Source: Nigrospora sphaerica (Eukaryota; Ascomycota; Sordariomycetes; Amphisphaeriales; Apiosporaceae). From it: a DNA stretch of 64,000 bases. A program made the position numbers and the translations under genes. Every line of letters starts with the position of its first letter. The stretch's first letter is position 1. Location: assembly GCA_018287875.1 (NCBI GenBank), contig JAGVVL010000017.1, forward strand, positions 2,666,001-2,730,000, written 5' to 3'. A model generated the notes under the pieces. That model made no database searches. It was given only the letters and a program-made list of their open reading frames with translations, and was not told where the DNA came from. Shown piece after piece: positions 46,511 to 58,600 of the stretch.

Positions 46511-46930
46511 GCCAACGTACCCTAGCCAACACGGCCTTGGCCTGGGTTTGTAATCTCACCTTACACGTTTGACAAGCCGGTGTTTACCTTGGCTTTTTCG
46601 CAGGCAACTGCACACGCTTCTATAGGTTGACGGGTCCGCTGACCGAGAGGGGTTCTTCAGTGTTCAGCTGCAGCTCTCTCCCACTTTGTACCACCAGATT
46701 AGTCAGGTTGCCGCAGTCCAACTGCGACCGAATTCTGCCGACGAGGATGACGTTATCCCGTTTCCTCCTTCAATTTCGCATGCAAAACTCTACTTATAGT
46801 ACTGGCTGATTCTATCGGCTTGCGGCTGGGCAGAACGCATTCATCACCAGGATTAGGGATTTTAACAGCAGCCATCAGCTGGCCCCTTTCAGTTTCTCCC
46901 CTAGACCCAAAGACACTCAACAGGCTTGGG
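46511..46930. other. Intergenic
   Basis: 420 bp between co-directional genes; promoter of the transcription factor. No further feature is seen. Confidence 0.6.
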
Positions 46931-48821
46931 ATGACGAAGCCGCAGCCGGTCCGCAAGCGTGCGTACAAGCCGAAGGTTCGCACAGGTACGTTGGATTGCC
47001 ATCTAAGCACTAACATCGTCCTGGCGTATGGCCAACATGATTCCTTTGGCGCGGCGCTTGCTTTGGGAAGCCAGGACTACAACTGAATGCACTTACAACA
47101 GGTTGCGCACCGTGTAAGGCTCGAAGGAGAAAGTGCGATGAGTCAAGACCACAATGCAGCACCTGCGCGCGCTCCGACAGGCCGTGCCATTACCAGCAAC
47201 TTCCCATTCGCTCCCGGCCGAAAGATCCAATACCGATTCTCCCAGCTCCAACCCATACCCGAGAAGCATCCACTCCCTCGCTTTGGATCGTACCCAAGTC
47301 CTTCTTTGGTAGTTTAGCACCCCAAGACGTGAGGTACTTCGAATTTTTCGTTCGGGGGCTTCAATCCCAGTTTTCCCTTTCACGCGTTGGCGACTCGTCC
47401 TTGTCCAACTTTTGTAAGCACCTCTCAGAAACCCCTTCTCCCATTTTACCGCTCCCTCAATTGTGCAGGCTTTTGTACTTGTGTGCTTCACATGAGCACC
47501 AGACGCTACCTGATTCAGAAATCCATTTACTCATGGCCATGTCCTCCACACTACAGGGGTCCGTACCGTTCTGCAGCAAGGTGCACAGGAGGAATACGTC
47601 CGCGAAGGGCTTCTAGGCATTGCAGCTCTGGCCCGGGCCCGCCTGTCTGTCTCTTCCCAGGTCCCGCTATTTCGACATCATCTGTCGCACTCCCTCAAGG
47701 ATGAGAATTATCGAAATGCACTCCGACATTATGACAAGGCTATTAGCAAAGTGCAGCAGATCTTACACCGTGCTCAGCCCGACGCCCAGGTCGGAGCCGT
47801 ACTCACGAGCTGCCTCTTGTTTTTCATGTTTGAGTATCTCCAGGACAACACGAGCGCTGTGGATGTGATAGGGGCAGCCGGCATAGAGGCCCTGCCAAGA
47901 TTGCTCTCAGAAGGCACGCCTGTCGACGTCAAGATGATCACAGAAGCCTCGTACTTTCTACTGAGAAGCAATGCCTTTCACATCGGCTTCTCTCCTATGT
48001 ACCCGGCGGTACGCCCTCTGCTCCTCGAATTCACTGCTTCGGAAGCTTTTCAGCCACCAACTGCACTAGGTCTCGAAAAGAGCACCCAAGAGTTCCTGGC
48101 TGTGTGGTGGCGTTTCGTCACAACCATTCTCACTGTCACCATCTACCCAACGACTCTTGGAAACAAATCCACTCTGCCGAAGCCTTCGTCAAGAATCCCA
48201 CCCTTGCTGGTTGCGCTGGACACGTGGGAACGCGAGGCACGGGACAGGGCCACTGTAGGCGAGGACGCGGACTCCCTCCACCTGCTCCGCGCCATCGCTC
48301 TATTAGCCGGTCGCCTCTCTTTGGCATTGCAGACACAGCGCGTGTCAACCCAGGCGCCTGTAGGCGGGGTTTGTGAGGAGGGGTTTTCTATTTCCCATCT
48401 AGACTACTCTGCCATCCTCGACTTCTTCAAAACCACCGAGAAGCTACGAACGGAAGGTCCTGGAAAACGCCCTGCCGAAGCCTTCGTCATTAACAACGAG
48501 GGCGCGCATGATGCCGCTCTTCCGACACTGCTCTGCGTCGCCCGCCGCTGTCCTTACTACACCATACGGCTGGAAGCGCTGGACCTCTGTTGCTCACTAC
48601 TGCAGCCTGTCGCATCGTGGAGCCTCAAGGCTACTTATATGGCATTGCGAGCCTTGGCGGAAGTTGAAGGAGAGAAGCTGACGAACTGTTACACCTGGAT
48701 CAAGGGCTCCTGGAATGACGACTATACGGCACTTCGCGTCACACTGGCACCTGTGGACAAGGGGGCGCATCACCTCCAGGCAAGACACTTGGTACTTTAT
48801 ACCCAGGACTATGGAATGTAA
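46931..48821 (+). CDS. Zn(II)2Cys6 transcription factor, three exons
   Basis: Model: join(46931..46985,47102..47413,47557..48821), 543 residues. N-terminal binuclear zinc cluster: Cys-x2-Cys-x6-Cys-x6-Cys-x2-Cys-x6-Cys (TGCAPCKARRRKCDESRPQC then STCARSDRPC) preceded by a basic arm (KRAYKPKVR). The first intron (116 bp) splits the Gly codon just before the first Cys, the usual place. The second intron is 143 bp: a nearer acceptor (after 47468) gives unlike-protein sequence, whereas the acceptor at 47556 restores NFWVRTVLQQ and GLLGIAALARARL. The rest is the fungal_trans_2-like helical region (RNALRHYDKAISKVQQIL, VGAVLTSCLLFFMFEYLQ). C-terminus HLVLYTQDYGM. Target genes are unknown. It is on the same strand as the second zinc-cluster regulator 0.9 kb downstream; the two are not similar enough to be a recent duplicate. 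Confidence 0.9.
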
Positions 48822-49751
48822 TATCTTTTCGGGCCCACGAAGAGCAGCAGGCCGACCAGTACACCTCGGATGCTATTATTGCTCCAAGTCCGCCCCCCCA
48901 TGGAGGAAGTTCAGTTCCTGTATCGGCCACAACACGAAGGCAACTCCAACAACACTCAGCTGGGCCGGCCATGAAGAGCTGGTGGTGGTGAAGCGAGTTA
49001 CGGTCCGGACGGTATGCAACCACTGACGAATTGATGATGGACATCGAGAAAAATTAGGGTGGTGTGGACGTTCTTCACAAGCTGTAAAGTGACAAAGTGC
49101 ATCAGACTACTGCGGCCAAGGTGGTGGCGCCGCAGGCAAGACACGTGGCGGTCTTTTGACTCGACCGCTTCGTGATTCAACTATCCATTCGTTTCAGCAA
49201 GCGCTTCTTTCCTTCACGATCAACTGCCACTGGCAAGTTAGGAAGGCCAATATCTAATATCATATCAAGGGTTCACATGCTCCCTGGTCGTGGTGAGCTG
49301 GTATGAGAACCAACGATACACGCACACTCCCGCGTCGGCATGGTCGTACCGGGATCGAGGGTGATCACTCGCTAAATAATACAGCATACGGAACTCCGTA
49401 CACATGCCAGGGCCGTCTGCTGGGAGGAATTAGACGGGCCAATGGGCCTTCCCAGTGGCTGGTTTCCGAACTCGGCAACGCCCCTCCAATTCGGGGGTTG
49501 GAGGCCGCTTGTGCCTCTTTGCGGAATGATCGTCGTTATTCTTGACGAATGGACGGGACGCAGGATGCTTCTGCCTTTTCTGCCATGTCGCGGTGGCCTT
49601 ACTACATGGAACACACAAACAACGAAACATATCTCCCAGGAACCTCCTCGCGGATCACGTCTTTCGGTTAGCCAAACCTCTCTCTGTACCAAACCGCTTT
49701 GAGCCTGCCATCGGGCTACCGGGAAATAACGACAGACTTCGGTATCACGCG
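48822..49751. other. Intergenic between two zinc-cluster genes
   Basis: 930 bp with no coding signal; upstream region of the second regulator. Confidence 0.6.
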
Positions 49752-52022
49752 ATGCGGGGAGAGTCAGCCGAAACGGAAGCATCTACGCGGCGCTTGCCCG
49801 TAAACCAGCGGCGTCACCGAGTCGCACCTGAAAACCGAAAGCGTGTCACGACTGCGTACGTATAGAGGCGTCCCTTTCTGTCTTGACCCTTATCCATACC
49901 ATGTACGCCGAGGAGAGGCCCACGGCTGACTGGTGCTCTTTGCAGATGCAATAATTGCAACTTGAGGCGCATCAGATGCTCGGGGCAGCAGCCCTGCCTG
50001 CAATGCGAAAAGGCGTCCCGAAACTGCCAATATCCGGCTACGGTCGAAAAGGTGTCGCTTCCGCGCTCCCAGTTGGACGGGCTGAAGTCGGAGTGCTCGG
50101 CACTCGCAAAATGTCTCGAGCTGCTCGTCCCTGACGGGCCACGACGACAGCATCTGATTTCTCGCGCCAGCGCCGGAATGCCCGTCGATATCGCCAACCT
50201 CTGCGAATTAGGGGCCCCAGGCGGTGACCAGGATTCCGGCGACTCCCCGGCGCCGAGTAGCGATGGCCGCACGCTGAGTGATCATGAAGACACGGCCCGG
50301 AATCTCGGGTCAAAATCCGCTGCTACTTTTTTGGGCCTCGTCGAAGATTTAATAGCTGTGATAATCACGCTGGCATGGCCAGCATTTGCCCCTGCAACCG
50401 CCGGCGTCCCTGAGTCGCGGATACGCTATCCGACGCTCGATCGTCGGCCCTCGGGCCTTTCGTACGACGTCGAACCTACCTGGCTGCCCGGGCGGAGTGA
50501 GATGGAAGCTATGCTGACAGAGCTGAGCTACTTCGTCCAGGATGGGAACGGTCAATACCCATCAGGTGGTCTTTTCTACTGGGGCGACCTCGATGCCGCG
50601 TGGACCGAGTCGAGCGAGCTGACCGCGTTTCCGCACGAGGCCCAAACGCTTCGTCGACTCGCTCTCTACCAGACGGCCCTGGCCATGGCTTGCCTGCTGC
50701 GATCTCCTGCAAACCCGGCAAACACGCAGCACCGGGGCGAGACCTTCTTTGCGCGGGCCAAGATCCTCATGGGCAACCCGCTCGACGCAGCGGCGAGCTC
50801 CGCCGCCAGTCTGTCCGTCTGGGCTTTGGCGGCCCTGTACTCGATCGAAATGAACCGGCGGGACGCTGCGTACATGTACGCAGGCGTCGGGATGCGCATC
50901 GCCGTCATGCACGGCGTCCACGAGGGACGCGCGGGCGGCGAACGGACCAAGCGCTCCTTCTGGACCCTGTACGTCGTGGACCGCTGGCTGAGCGTTATGA
51001 TGGAGCGGCCGCCCGCCATCGGGGACAATGCCGTCCAGCTCTCCCTCCCCGAGGAGACTCAGGGCCTACCGCCGGCCTTCGGGCTGACGGCTCACGTTGA
51101 ACTTGCGAGAATTGCCGGGTCCGCCGTCGGCAGCACCTGTCGCACGCTTCCGACCGGCCAACTCGTGCCGGCGCAGTCGGCACGCACCTACGAGGCCCTG
51201 GACCTGCTTGCGGACTGGCGGGCTCAGCTACCTCCCGAGCTCCGACTGGACGATCGAGAGGCCGGCAAAGACAAAGCGTGCTGCGAGCTTCATATGGGCT
51301 ACAACCAGGTCTTGCGTCCCTCTCTTCCCAGTCACCCCCTTCTGGAACAGTCCGAAGCTGATGGTGCCCCCGTGTAGCTTATAATCCTGGCCCTCCGGCC
51401 CCTATTTTTTGCGTCTCTGAAGAAAGCCGTGGTGGAGCGCTATAGCACGCCGCGCGACGAAGAGCCCCGCCACCACAAGCCTCCTGTTCTTAATACCCCC
51501 CTGGCAAGCGTGGGGCATATAGAGCAGTGCCTATCTGCGGCACGGCGCAACATGCGGCTAGGTCGACGGGTGCGGGACCTGGCGGCGTCGCGCAAGCTGC
51601 TCGTCCCCGTGCTGCACCAACTTTTTCACGCAGCCGTTGTGCTCCTACTCTACCAGCTAGTCACAGCGACACCCGATGACGGCGATGCCGCCGACGTCGC
51701 CTTCGCCGTCGACTGCTTCGGCTTCGAGGCCCGCGGCGGCGGCGGCGGTGGCCATTACCCCCGGCACTGCGTCCGCGTCCTGCGCGAGATTCGCATGCTG
51801 GTGGACCGGCTGCACGCCCGCGGCGCCGCCTTGGCCTCCCGTACGGCCCCGACAGCGACGATGACGACGGCCTACGACGTGGGTTTTATCCTCAACCCTG
51901 AGGCCTCCTCGCCGGGCGTCGGCGGCCCGCAGCCGATCATGACGGACGCCCTGCATGACGAGCTTTCGGCTTGGCTCAGCTACGACGATTCCCGACTGTT
52001 CGACAACCAATCGGTTCAATAA
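49752..52022 (+). CDS. Zn(II)2Cys6 transcription factor with fungal_trans domain, three exons
   Basis: Model: join(49752..49855,49946..51308,51378..52022), 703 residues. The ATG at 49752 gives a basic N-terminus (RRHRVAPENRKRVTTA); a 90-bp intron falls just before the first Cys. The zinc cluster is Cys-x2-Cys-x6-Cys-x5-Cys-x2-Cys-x6-Cys (CNNCNLRRIRCSGQQPCLQC, then EKASRNC), followed by a short linker and a heptad-like stretch (LDGLKSECSALAKCLELL). The fungal_trans (PF04082-type) middle homology region runs from about residue 200 to 430: LYQTALAMACLLRSP, SLSVWALAALYSIEMNRRDA, YAGVGMRIAVMHGVHEG, KRSFWTLYVVDRWLSVMMER. A 69-bp intron joins MGYNQ to LIILALRPLFF. It is convergent with the PTH11-like gene (162 bp between stops). 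Target genes are unknown. Confidence 0.92.
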
Positions 52023-52183
52023 GTGGCCGCAAGCGGGGAAATAAATGAAATGCGTTGGTATCCGGGGTATACTATAATATCGTTTCGGTCATCGCCCGTC
52101 CCGCGTCCTTGTTGGCTCGAGCTATCTTTACATCGCATTCTAGCACACAACTGTTGTTCTGGCTCACGGCGCCGGGTTTCTGC

Positions 52184-53406
52184 TCACGACGACGGACGGG
52201 AGTGACGGGAGTCAGCATCAGCCAGCGCTCGTTGGCTATCCGCCGCTTCGACGTCCCTCAGCGCGTACATGGGACTGTCGAAGCGCCCACTCAAGCCGTT
52301 TGACAACTTCCTCTTCTGGGTAGAATCGGCCGGCGTCGAAAAGACTTCTTTGAAAAAGCGTCGCGCGGCGGGCAGGCACGCGCAGATGATGCCGCTGTTG
52401 AGCTCGATAATGGTCCAGTTCGCGACGGCGACATTGTCCCAGGTCGGGTCGGTCGCCAGGGTACCCTGGCGCAGGAAGAAGAGCCGCACGATCGATAAGA
52501 TGCAGGTGCTACAACCGGCCGGTGAGAAAAAGGGGGCGCCGATCGATCGGGAGGCCAAGCGGGGAGGGACTCACAAAAAACCCACGCCAAAGAGGGAAGC
52601 GATCAGCAGCTTCTGCCGAAGGCCCAGCTGTAGGCCCCAGACCGCAAACAGGGGCAGCAGGAACACGATGAAGTCGGTCACAATGTTCATGATGGACGTC
52701 AGGTACCAGACGATGATGGTTTCGACACAGAAGCTGCCCCAGGCCGGGTTGATTGCCGCGGTGGGGAAACAACCAAAGCCAACGAGGACGTTTTGCGCGA
52801 CGCCCCAGACCGACAGGGAGATGATGAGGTAGAATGCGGCGGTTTTGACGACATGCTGCTCGAAGATGCGTCGGTATAGTACGCTGAAGGAGAGTTTGGT
52901 GAGGATTTGCGCCGTGTTATAGAACTCCATGCCGGGCAGGAGGGCCTAAGCGGGTTGGGGAGCATGGTCAGGACACGCCGCCAGGGGGAGGTACGATGGG
53001 CGAAAAGGATCATTACTTTCAGCTGTTTTAGCATGTGTTCTTCACTGACCATCCAGCTATGGCGGCCCAGTCCGTAATGTGTTTCTACGTCGGTCAGTTC
53101 CCCCTTTTTCCAAGCGGTGCCGGGCCGCTTACGGGTTATGGTTGAGACGGAGAGGCCGAGGGAGAGGACCTGGCACGGGTCTGTCAGGCGATAGGCATAG
53201 CAAGTAGGCAACCTTCAAGCGAAACATACCACCGCGACGGCGATGAGGGCATCATCGGCGCCTGGCAACTTCTGGATAACGAAGCGGGTGTAGAGGCGGA
53301 GGGACACGGCGATCAACGCGGGGGCGATCATGCCGTAGGCTATTCCGAGCAGCAAGGGCGCCTGAGTCTCGGCGTCTAGCGCCGGGTCATCTCCTGGGAC
53401 CGGCAT
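52184..53406 (-). CDS. PTH11/rhodopsin-like integral membrane protein, five exons
   Basis: Model: complement(join(52184..52508,52575..52945,53017..53084,53133..53169,53230..53406)), 325 residues. Introns of 66, 71, 48 and 60 bp; exon 4 (53133-53169) is only 37 nt counted from the 3' side, and all joins keep frame. Splicing gives seven hydrophobic segments in the pattern of the fungal rhodopsin-domain family: LLLGIAYGMIAPALIAVSLR then LYTRF; DDALIAVAVVLSLGLS; THYGLGRHSWMV; KLSFSVLYRRIF; AAFYLIISLSVWGVAQNVLV; IIVWYLTSIMNIVTDFIVFL; and GVGFFTCILSIVRLFFLRQG, then ELNSGIICACLPAARRFF. The family includes Magnaporthe Pth11, a plasma-membrane receptor-like protein, but this member lacks the extracellular CFEM domain, so a receptor role is inference. 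The C-terminal tail of about 50 residues is charged and soluble. Confidence 0.9.
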
Positions 53407-55678
53407 TGTGTTTGTGCTGCCGTTGCGGGCCGCGTTAAGGGTCGTGCATGTGTGGTGGCTACTAGTACGGGCATGAGGGAAGGGAGCGACGATGAAGGCA
53501 TGCAGGCACGGGGGAGCAGATGTGCGGGATGGAGCATGTTTACAAAGGAAAGCCGGCTTCGCGAGTCACCCGGTAAGGCTCGCGCCGTCGCCTTCTATTG
53601 TCCTGCAAAGCCCCGCCATGATACGGGCCCCTGTGTAGGGCGACGGTCTTTTTCGTTCAACCAGGCCCCCCCCTTCCCCTTCCCCCATCGGTTTCTTGCC
53701 TGTCCAATGCCAAAGCGCGAGAGGGCTGAACCACTAACCATTGCGGCTGATGGCGGGCTCTCTTCCCTAACTGGCCTAGATGGACTAGGTACAGGATCGG
53801 TGCACACCCGAAAAGCTGGGCCCGCGCATCGGACAGAGGCCGCGCCCGGCAGCGGGTTCCAGGGCATCCGTATCGCCATGTGGGATACGGAGCATCGGGT
53901 GGCTCCGGGTCCAGCGTCGTCTGCGAAAGTACCTTGGTGTTGGTGGTGGGCTACGCATTGCGGCCGAGTGGTTTGATGTCGCAGATTGCAGATCACCTTT
54001 CGGGTTCTTCCCCCTGCCCGAGTTGCGTCGGATCTCAAAAGGCCGGCCGCGGCACCATGGGATGACGGGCAGAAACAGAGTTTTCCGGACCATCAGCCTG
54101 GCGTCCGGGAGGCTAGAACGCCCTTGGCAACCAGCGCCCTGAGGCGGAAATGGGTCGACCCGGGCTTCCATGCCTTTTGTTCCCACGGACGGCCGGGGAC
54201 GATGGGACGGACGACGACTGGGGAAGGCCCAACCAACATCAAGGCCGAGGTGTCACAGCAACCCGGTAACGTCAACTTTGGCGAACCAAGATCGGGCGGC
54301 TGATAGGTCACAAAACCTCTCCGCCGGGCGACGACGGATGGGCCTGCTGTCACGGCAGTCAAACTGCCAGACTCGGCCGGGGGGAGAGGGAGGGGCGCGC
54401 CGCGGCCGACGATCTGCCCAATTGCCCAACTCCCCCCTTGTCCAGGTACATTTCAACCCCGCAACTCTCAGACCCCCCTGCCAAGCCCGCCTGCAATGTC
54501 CACGCTTGTCCCCGCCCCGACAGCCCACAACGACCGGAACGCTGCTGAGCAAAGGGTCGCCCGGGCGGGGGAAGGGAGACCCAAGCGGCCCCAGCTGGAG
54601 GGCCCGCCTTGGATTTTTCCCTACCGGAAATCGAGCTAAATGAAACGCGCCGCACCACGCTCGTCCAAGCGTCACGCGTGGCTTTGCGCCCAACCCGAGG
54701 TACATCAGAACCCTATTAATTAACCGAAGCTACAGTACCTCCTCGCCAGCCTCGCACGAGTCATGGCCCGCATATCCAGCATCCCGGGACCTGCTTTGTC
54801 CTCCTTCCGACGGGCACGTTGCTGGGGATCCAGGTCGGTCCAGACCGCCACCGCCCGTCTTTGCGGCTACTACCTCCTCCCCTCTCGCGTCCTTCATTGG
54901 GCCTCTCCCTCTCGTCCTCGTATCATGTAGAACCGTTCCATACTGCCTCATCGTACGGAAATACGTGATGGAGCAGAACATGACGGCGGAATAGTCGCAG
55001 TGTTGCCCGCTCCCCAGGTAAGCAGGTGCCCAACAGATAGCATGCCTCCTCCGCCGCGGGTATACTTAATCCGACAGTCTACGCCGGCTTGACTCACAGA
55101 GCATGACATTTCTTACCATGGGTCTCAAAGTGGACGTTACAGGTATAAAGATTTGTAAAATGAAGGCTAATCGATACCAGAAGCCGGAGAGATGGCATAG
55201 TAGACACCATCGAGCTGTGACACCACCCCATTTGCCCTTGCCCTCAGACCGGAGAACATGGTTGCTAAGAGGTCGTACGCCTTGAAGTCCTGTTTGCTTC
55301 CCTTTCTTTGCTGGCGCTCCTTTCTCGGCATATTCTACCCGCTCATGGTTGGATTGCTCCTGATGCTAGTAGGTATGCCTCGCTTTTGGCTCCTTCCTCA
55401 ATAGTTGAAGGCCCCAGGAGCTGCTTCCCATTTCAACCGACACAGGAAGGCAATGGGGAGGCAAGTGCGTACCTGCCCGTGTCCAATATCTATTGTATCA
55501 GCGTGGTAATTCCGTTTCTTACTCATGGATCCTACTCGCCATCGCGAGGTCTGTTAACTGTCGTTCGTCACTCCTTCACCTACATGCCATCGGAGGTGAT
55601 CGATCAAGGTAGGAACCGCCCCGGATCCGTGGAAAGACCAACCCCTCGTCGTCGGTACGGTCCAAAGGCACGTCCTTC
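53407..55678. other. Intergenic upstream of PTH11-like gene and HFM1
   Basis: 2.27 kb between the divergent starts. It has many short frames but nothing domain-like. The last 370 bp run open in one frame into the HFM1 start in a shifted register and are not part of it; a further 5' HFM1 exon cannot be excluded. Confidence 0.5.
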
Positions 55679-58600
55679 ATGGATGACCTGGATGATTTCG
55701 ACCGCCGGCTCCTCGGCATGCCGCTGGCGGGCCAAATGCCTCGACCGAGGCCGGCACGCGTTGTTGGCGATGCCAGTCGTCACTTCAGGCCCTTCGTTCC
55801 ACCACCCCCTCCTATGACGTCTTCAAGCCCCCGGAGCTCTCCTTCGGTGCTGGGATCCAGTCCTTCGAATAGATACGCCATCGACGGGGATCAACCCACA
55901 GTCTCTTCCCCTCGTCTCCCAATCCCAAGAAAGGCCGTCCAAGCGGCGCTGCAGCCCGCACCGCCCACCGTCCAAGGCATCCAGCTTATCGACCCACGAC
56001 AGGCTCTCCCGGACAGGTGCCGCGCCGTTTTCCCCTATGAGCTTTTCAATGCTGTCCAGTCCAAGTGCTTCCATCTTGCATACGGCAACGACAACTTGGT
56101 GGTGTCAGCTCCCACCGGAAGCGGAAAGACGGTCATCTTGGAGATGGCTATCTGCAAGCTGATCACAACCCCAGGAGGTGAGAATTTCAAGATCGTCTAC
56201 CAGGCACCCACCAAGGCGCTGTGTTCGGAACGTGCAAGAGACTGGCAGAAAAAGCTCAGCCACATGAATCTCAATTGCGTAGAGCTCACTGGCGATACGT
56301 CCCAGACGGAAATGAAACGCGTGGGCAATGCATCAATTATTGTAACCACTCCCGAGAAGTGGGATTCCGTCACCAGAAAGTGGGCGGACCATCGAAAACT
56401 TCTCAGCGTAGTTCGCCTCGTGCTCATTGACGAGGTCCACATGTTGCACGACGTTCGAGGCGCGACACTCGAAGCCGTGGTCTCGCGCATGAAGACGAGC
56501 GGCGCCAATGTTCGCTTTGTTGCACTCAGCGCCACAATTCCCAACGTGAAGGATATCGCAACATGGCTGGGTCTCAATCACACGAACCAACAAGATCCCG
56601 CCCATTACGAACGCTTTGGAGAGGAAATGCGACCGGTGAAGCTGAAGAAATACGTGTACGGGTATGACAGCCCGGGCAACGACTTCATCTTTGAGAAATC
56701 CTTGGACGGCAAACTCAACATGCTCCTCGCCAAGCATTCGGAAAGAAAGCCCATCATGGTCTTTTGCTTTACGAGAAAGTCCTGTGAGAACACTGCGCGG
56801 AAGCTGGCCGAGTGGTGGACTACATGCAAACCTGCTGAGAAGGCGTGGCCAGCACCGACACAGCGCGTACCAGTCATCAATCAAGATCTTTCCGAGATTG
56901 TCCGCTACGGTGTAGCGTTTCACCATGGTGGCCTCGACTTTCAGGATCGAACTTCTGTTGAACGGAACTACCTGGGTGGAGAACTCCATGTCATCTGCTG
57001 CACGTCGACTCTCGCCGTTGGTGTGAATCTCCCCTGCCATACCGTTGTTCTGAAGGGCACGTCCTGCTATTCTGATGACGGGCTCCAGGAAGCATCAGAT
57101 CTAGATGTCATGCAAATGCTTGGGCGAGCAGGACGCCCGCAGTTCGACCAGACGGCCACCGCCATCATCATGACGAAGCGCGACCATGTCACGAGGTACC
57201 AGAAGATGATTTCTGGAGAGGAGACCATCGAGAGCAACTTACATCGGAAGCTTGTTGAGCACCTCAACTCCGAGATTGGCTTGGGTACGATCCAAACACT
57301 GGCCACTGCACAGGCGTGGATTGCGGGCACATTCTTGAATGTCCGAATGAGACAGGCGCCCGAGTACTACGTCGCTCAGAGTGGCGAAGCAAGTGCCAGC
57401 CCTGATGAAAGCATACAGCAGTGGTGCGCGAGAGACATTAAGCTCCTTCAAGAACATGGACTTATAACCGACGATAGCAAGTTCAAGTGCACAGAGTACG
57501 GGATCGCCATGTCAAAATACATGGTACAATTCGACACGATGAAGATACTGTTGGAGATAGAACGAGCTCCCTCGGTGGGAGAGCTGGTAAGTTACCGCGG
57601 ACCCAAAAGTCGGCGAGTAGGCTGACAGCGTCGAGTTGAGCGAGCTGTCCAAAGCAGCTGAAATCCGTGACATACGCTTCAGTGCGGCTGAAAAGGGCCT
57701 TTTCCGCACTCTCAACAAATTCGTACTTTTCCCCATACGAGGAAATCTGAACGAGACGTGGCAAAATGTTTCAATTTGTGTGCAAATTCATCTGGGGGCT
57801 CTCGAGTGGCCGAACGAGAATGACATGGGAAGCCTGAGAAAGAAAGTGGCACAACAGAAAGGGTTGATATTCGATCGCATGAATCGCCTTCTCCGCTGTT
57901 TTATCGACTGCAGAATCTTCGACCGTGATGCTGTTGGCGTTCGGAATGGACTCGAGCTCGCCCGAAGCATTGCCGCTGGTTTCTAGGAGGACCAGCCTTC
58001 TCAGCTCCAACAAGTACTAAACGTCGGCCCGGTCGCGGCTCGGAAACTCGCTTCCTACAATATCACCAGCGTCTTGCAGCTTGCAGATACGGAATTCCAA
58101 GACATTGAGCGCATGCTAAGTCGGAACCCACCTTATGGAAAGAAGCTCCTCGAACAACTCGAGGGCTTTCCTCGCTTGACCATCGCAGCCACCATTCTGA
58201 CGGCCCAAACGGCAGCCAAAAACGCCGACCGTAACATGGCGGTCACTTTGAAGGTTCACCTTGGCTACACCAACTCCAAAGGCGTGCCCTGTTGGCGGTC
58301 AACGATCCCGGCGGTTACATTCATGGCAGAGACAAGCGATGGGCGTCTTTGTCATTTTTGGCGAAGCAGCATCAAGAATGCCCACGGAATCGACATCAAG
58401 TTTCGCGTACCACTAAGCAGGGCCGAAGGTCTTGTGAAATGCTTCTTCAGCTGCGAGGATATTGTGGGAACCCAAGTTGTAGCTACATGCCGCACTCCAC
58501 CCTCTCGAGAAGCTGCGGATACGACGGAGAAGTCGAGAACTCATCCCAAGGAGCAGGTGTCGTTGACAGCGACAATTCCCCACCAAAGGGGAACGAGGAT

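Noticed and set aside
46931..53406. Biosynthetic gene cluster (regulators, membrane protein; P450 and OPT at the other end)
   Set aside because: No PKS, NRPS, terpene or RiPP core gene, and housekeeping genes lie between the parts.
57961..58010. A short intron removing the HFM1 TAG
   Set aside because: The only GT/AG pairs around it would make an intron under 30 nt, and the sequence on both sides of the stop is conserved-looking coding.
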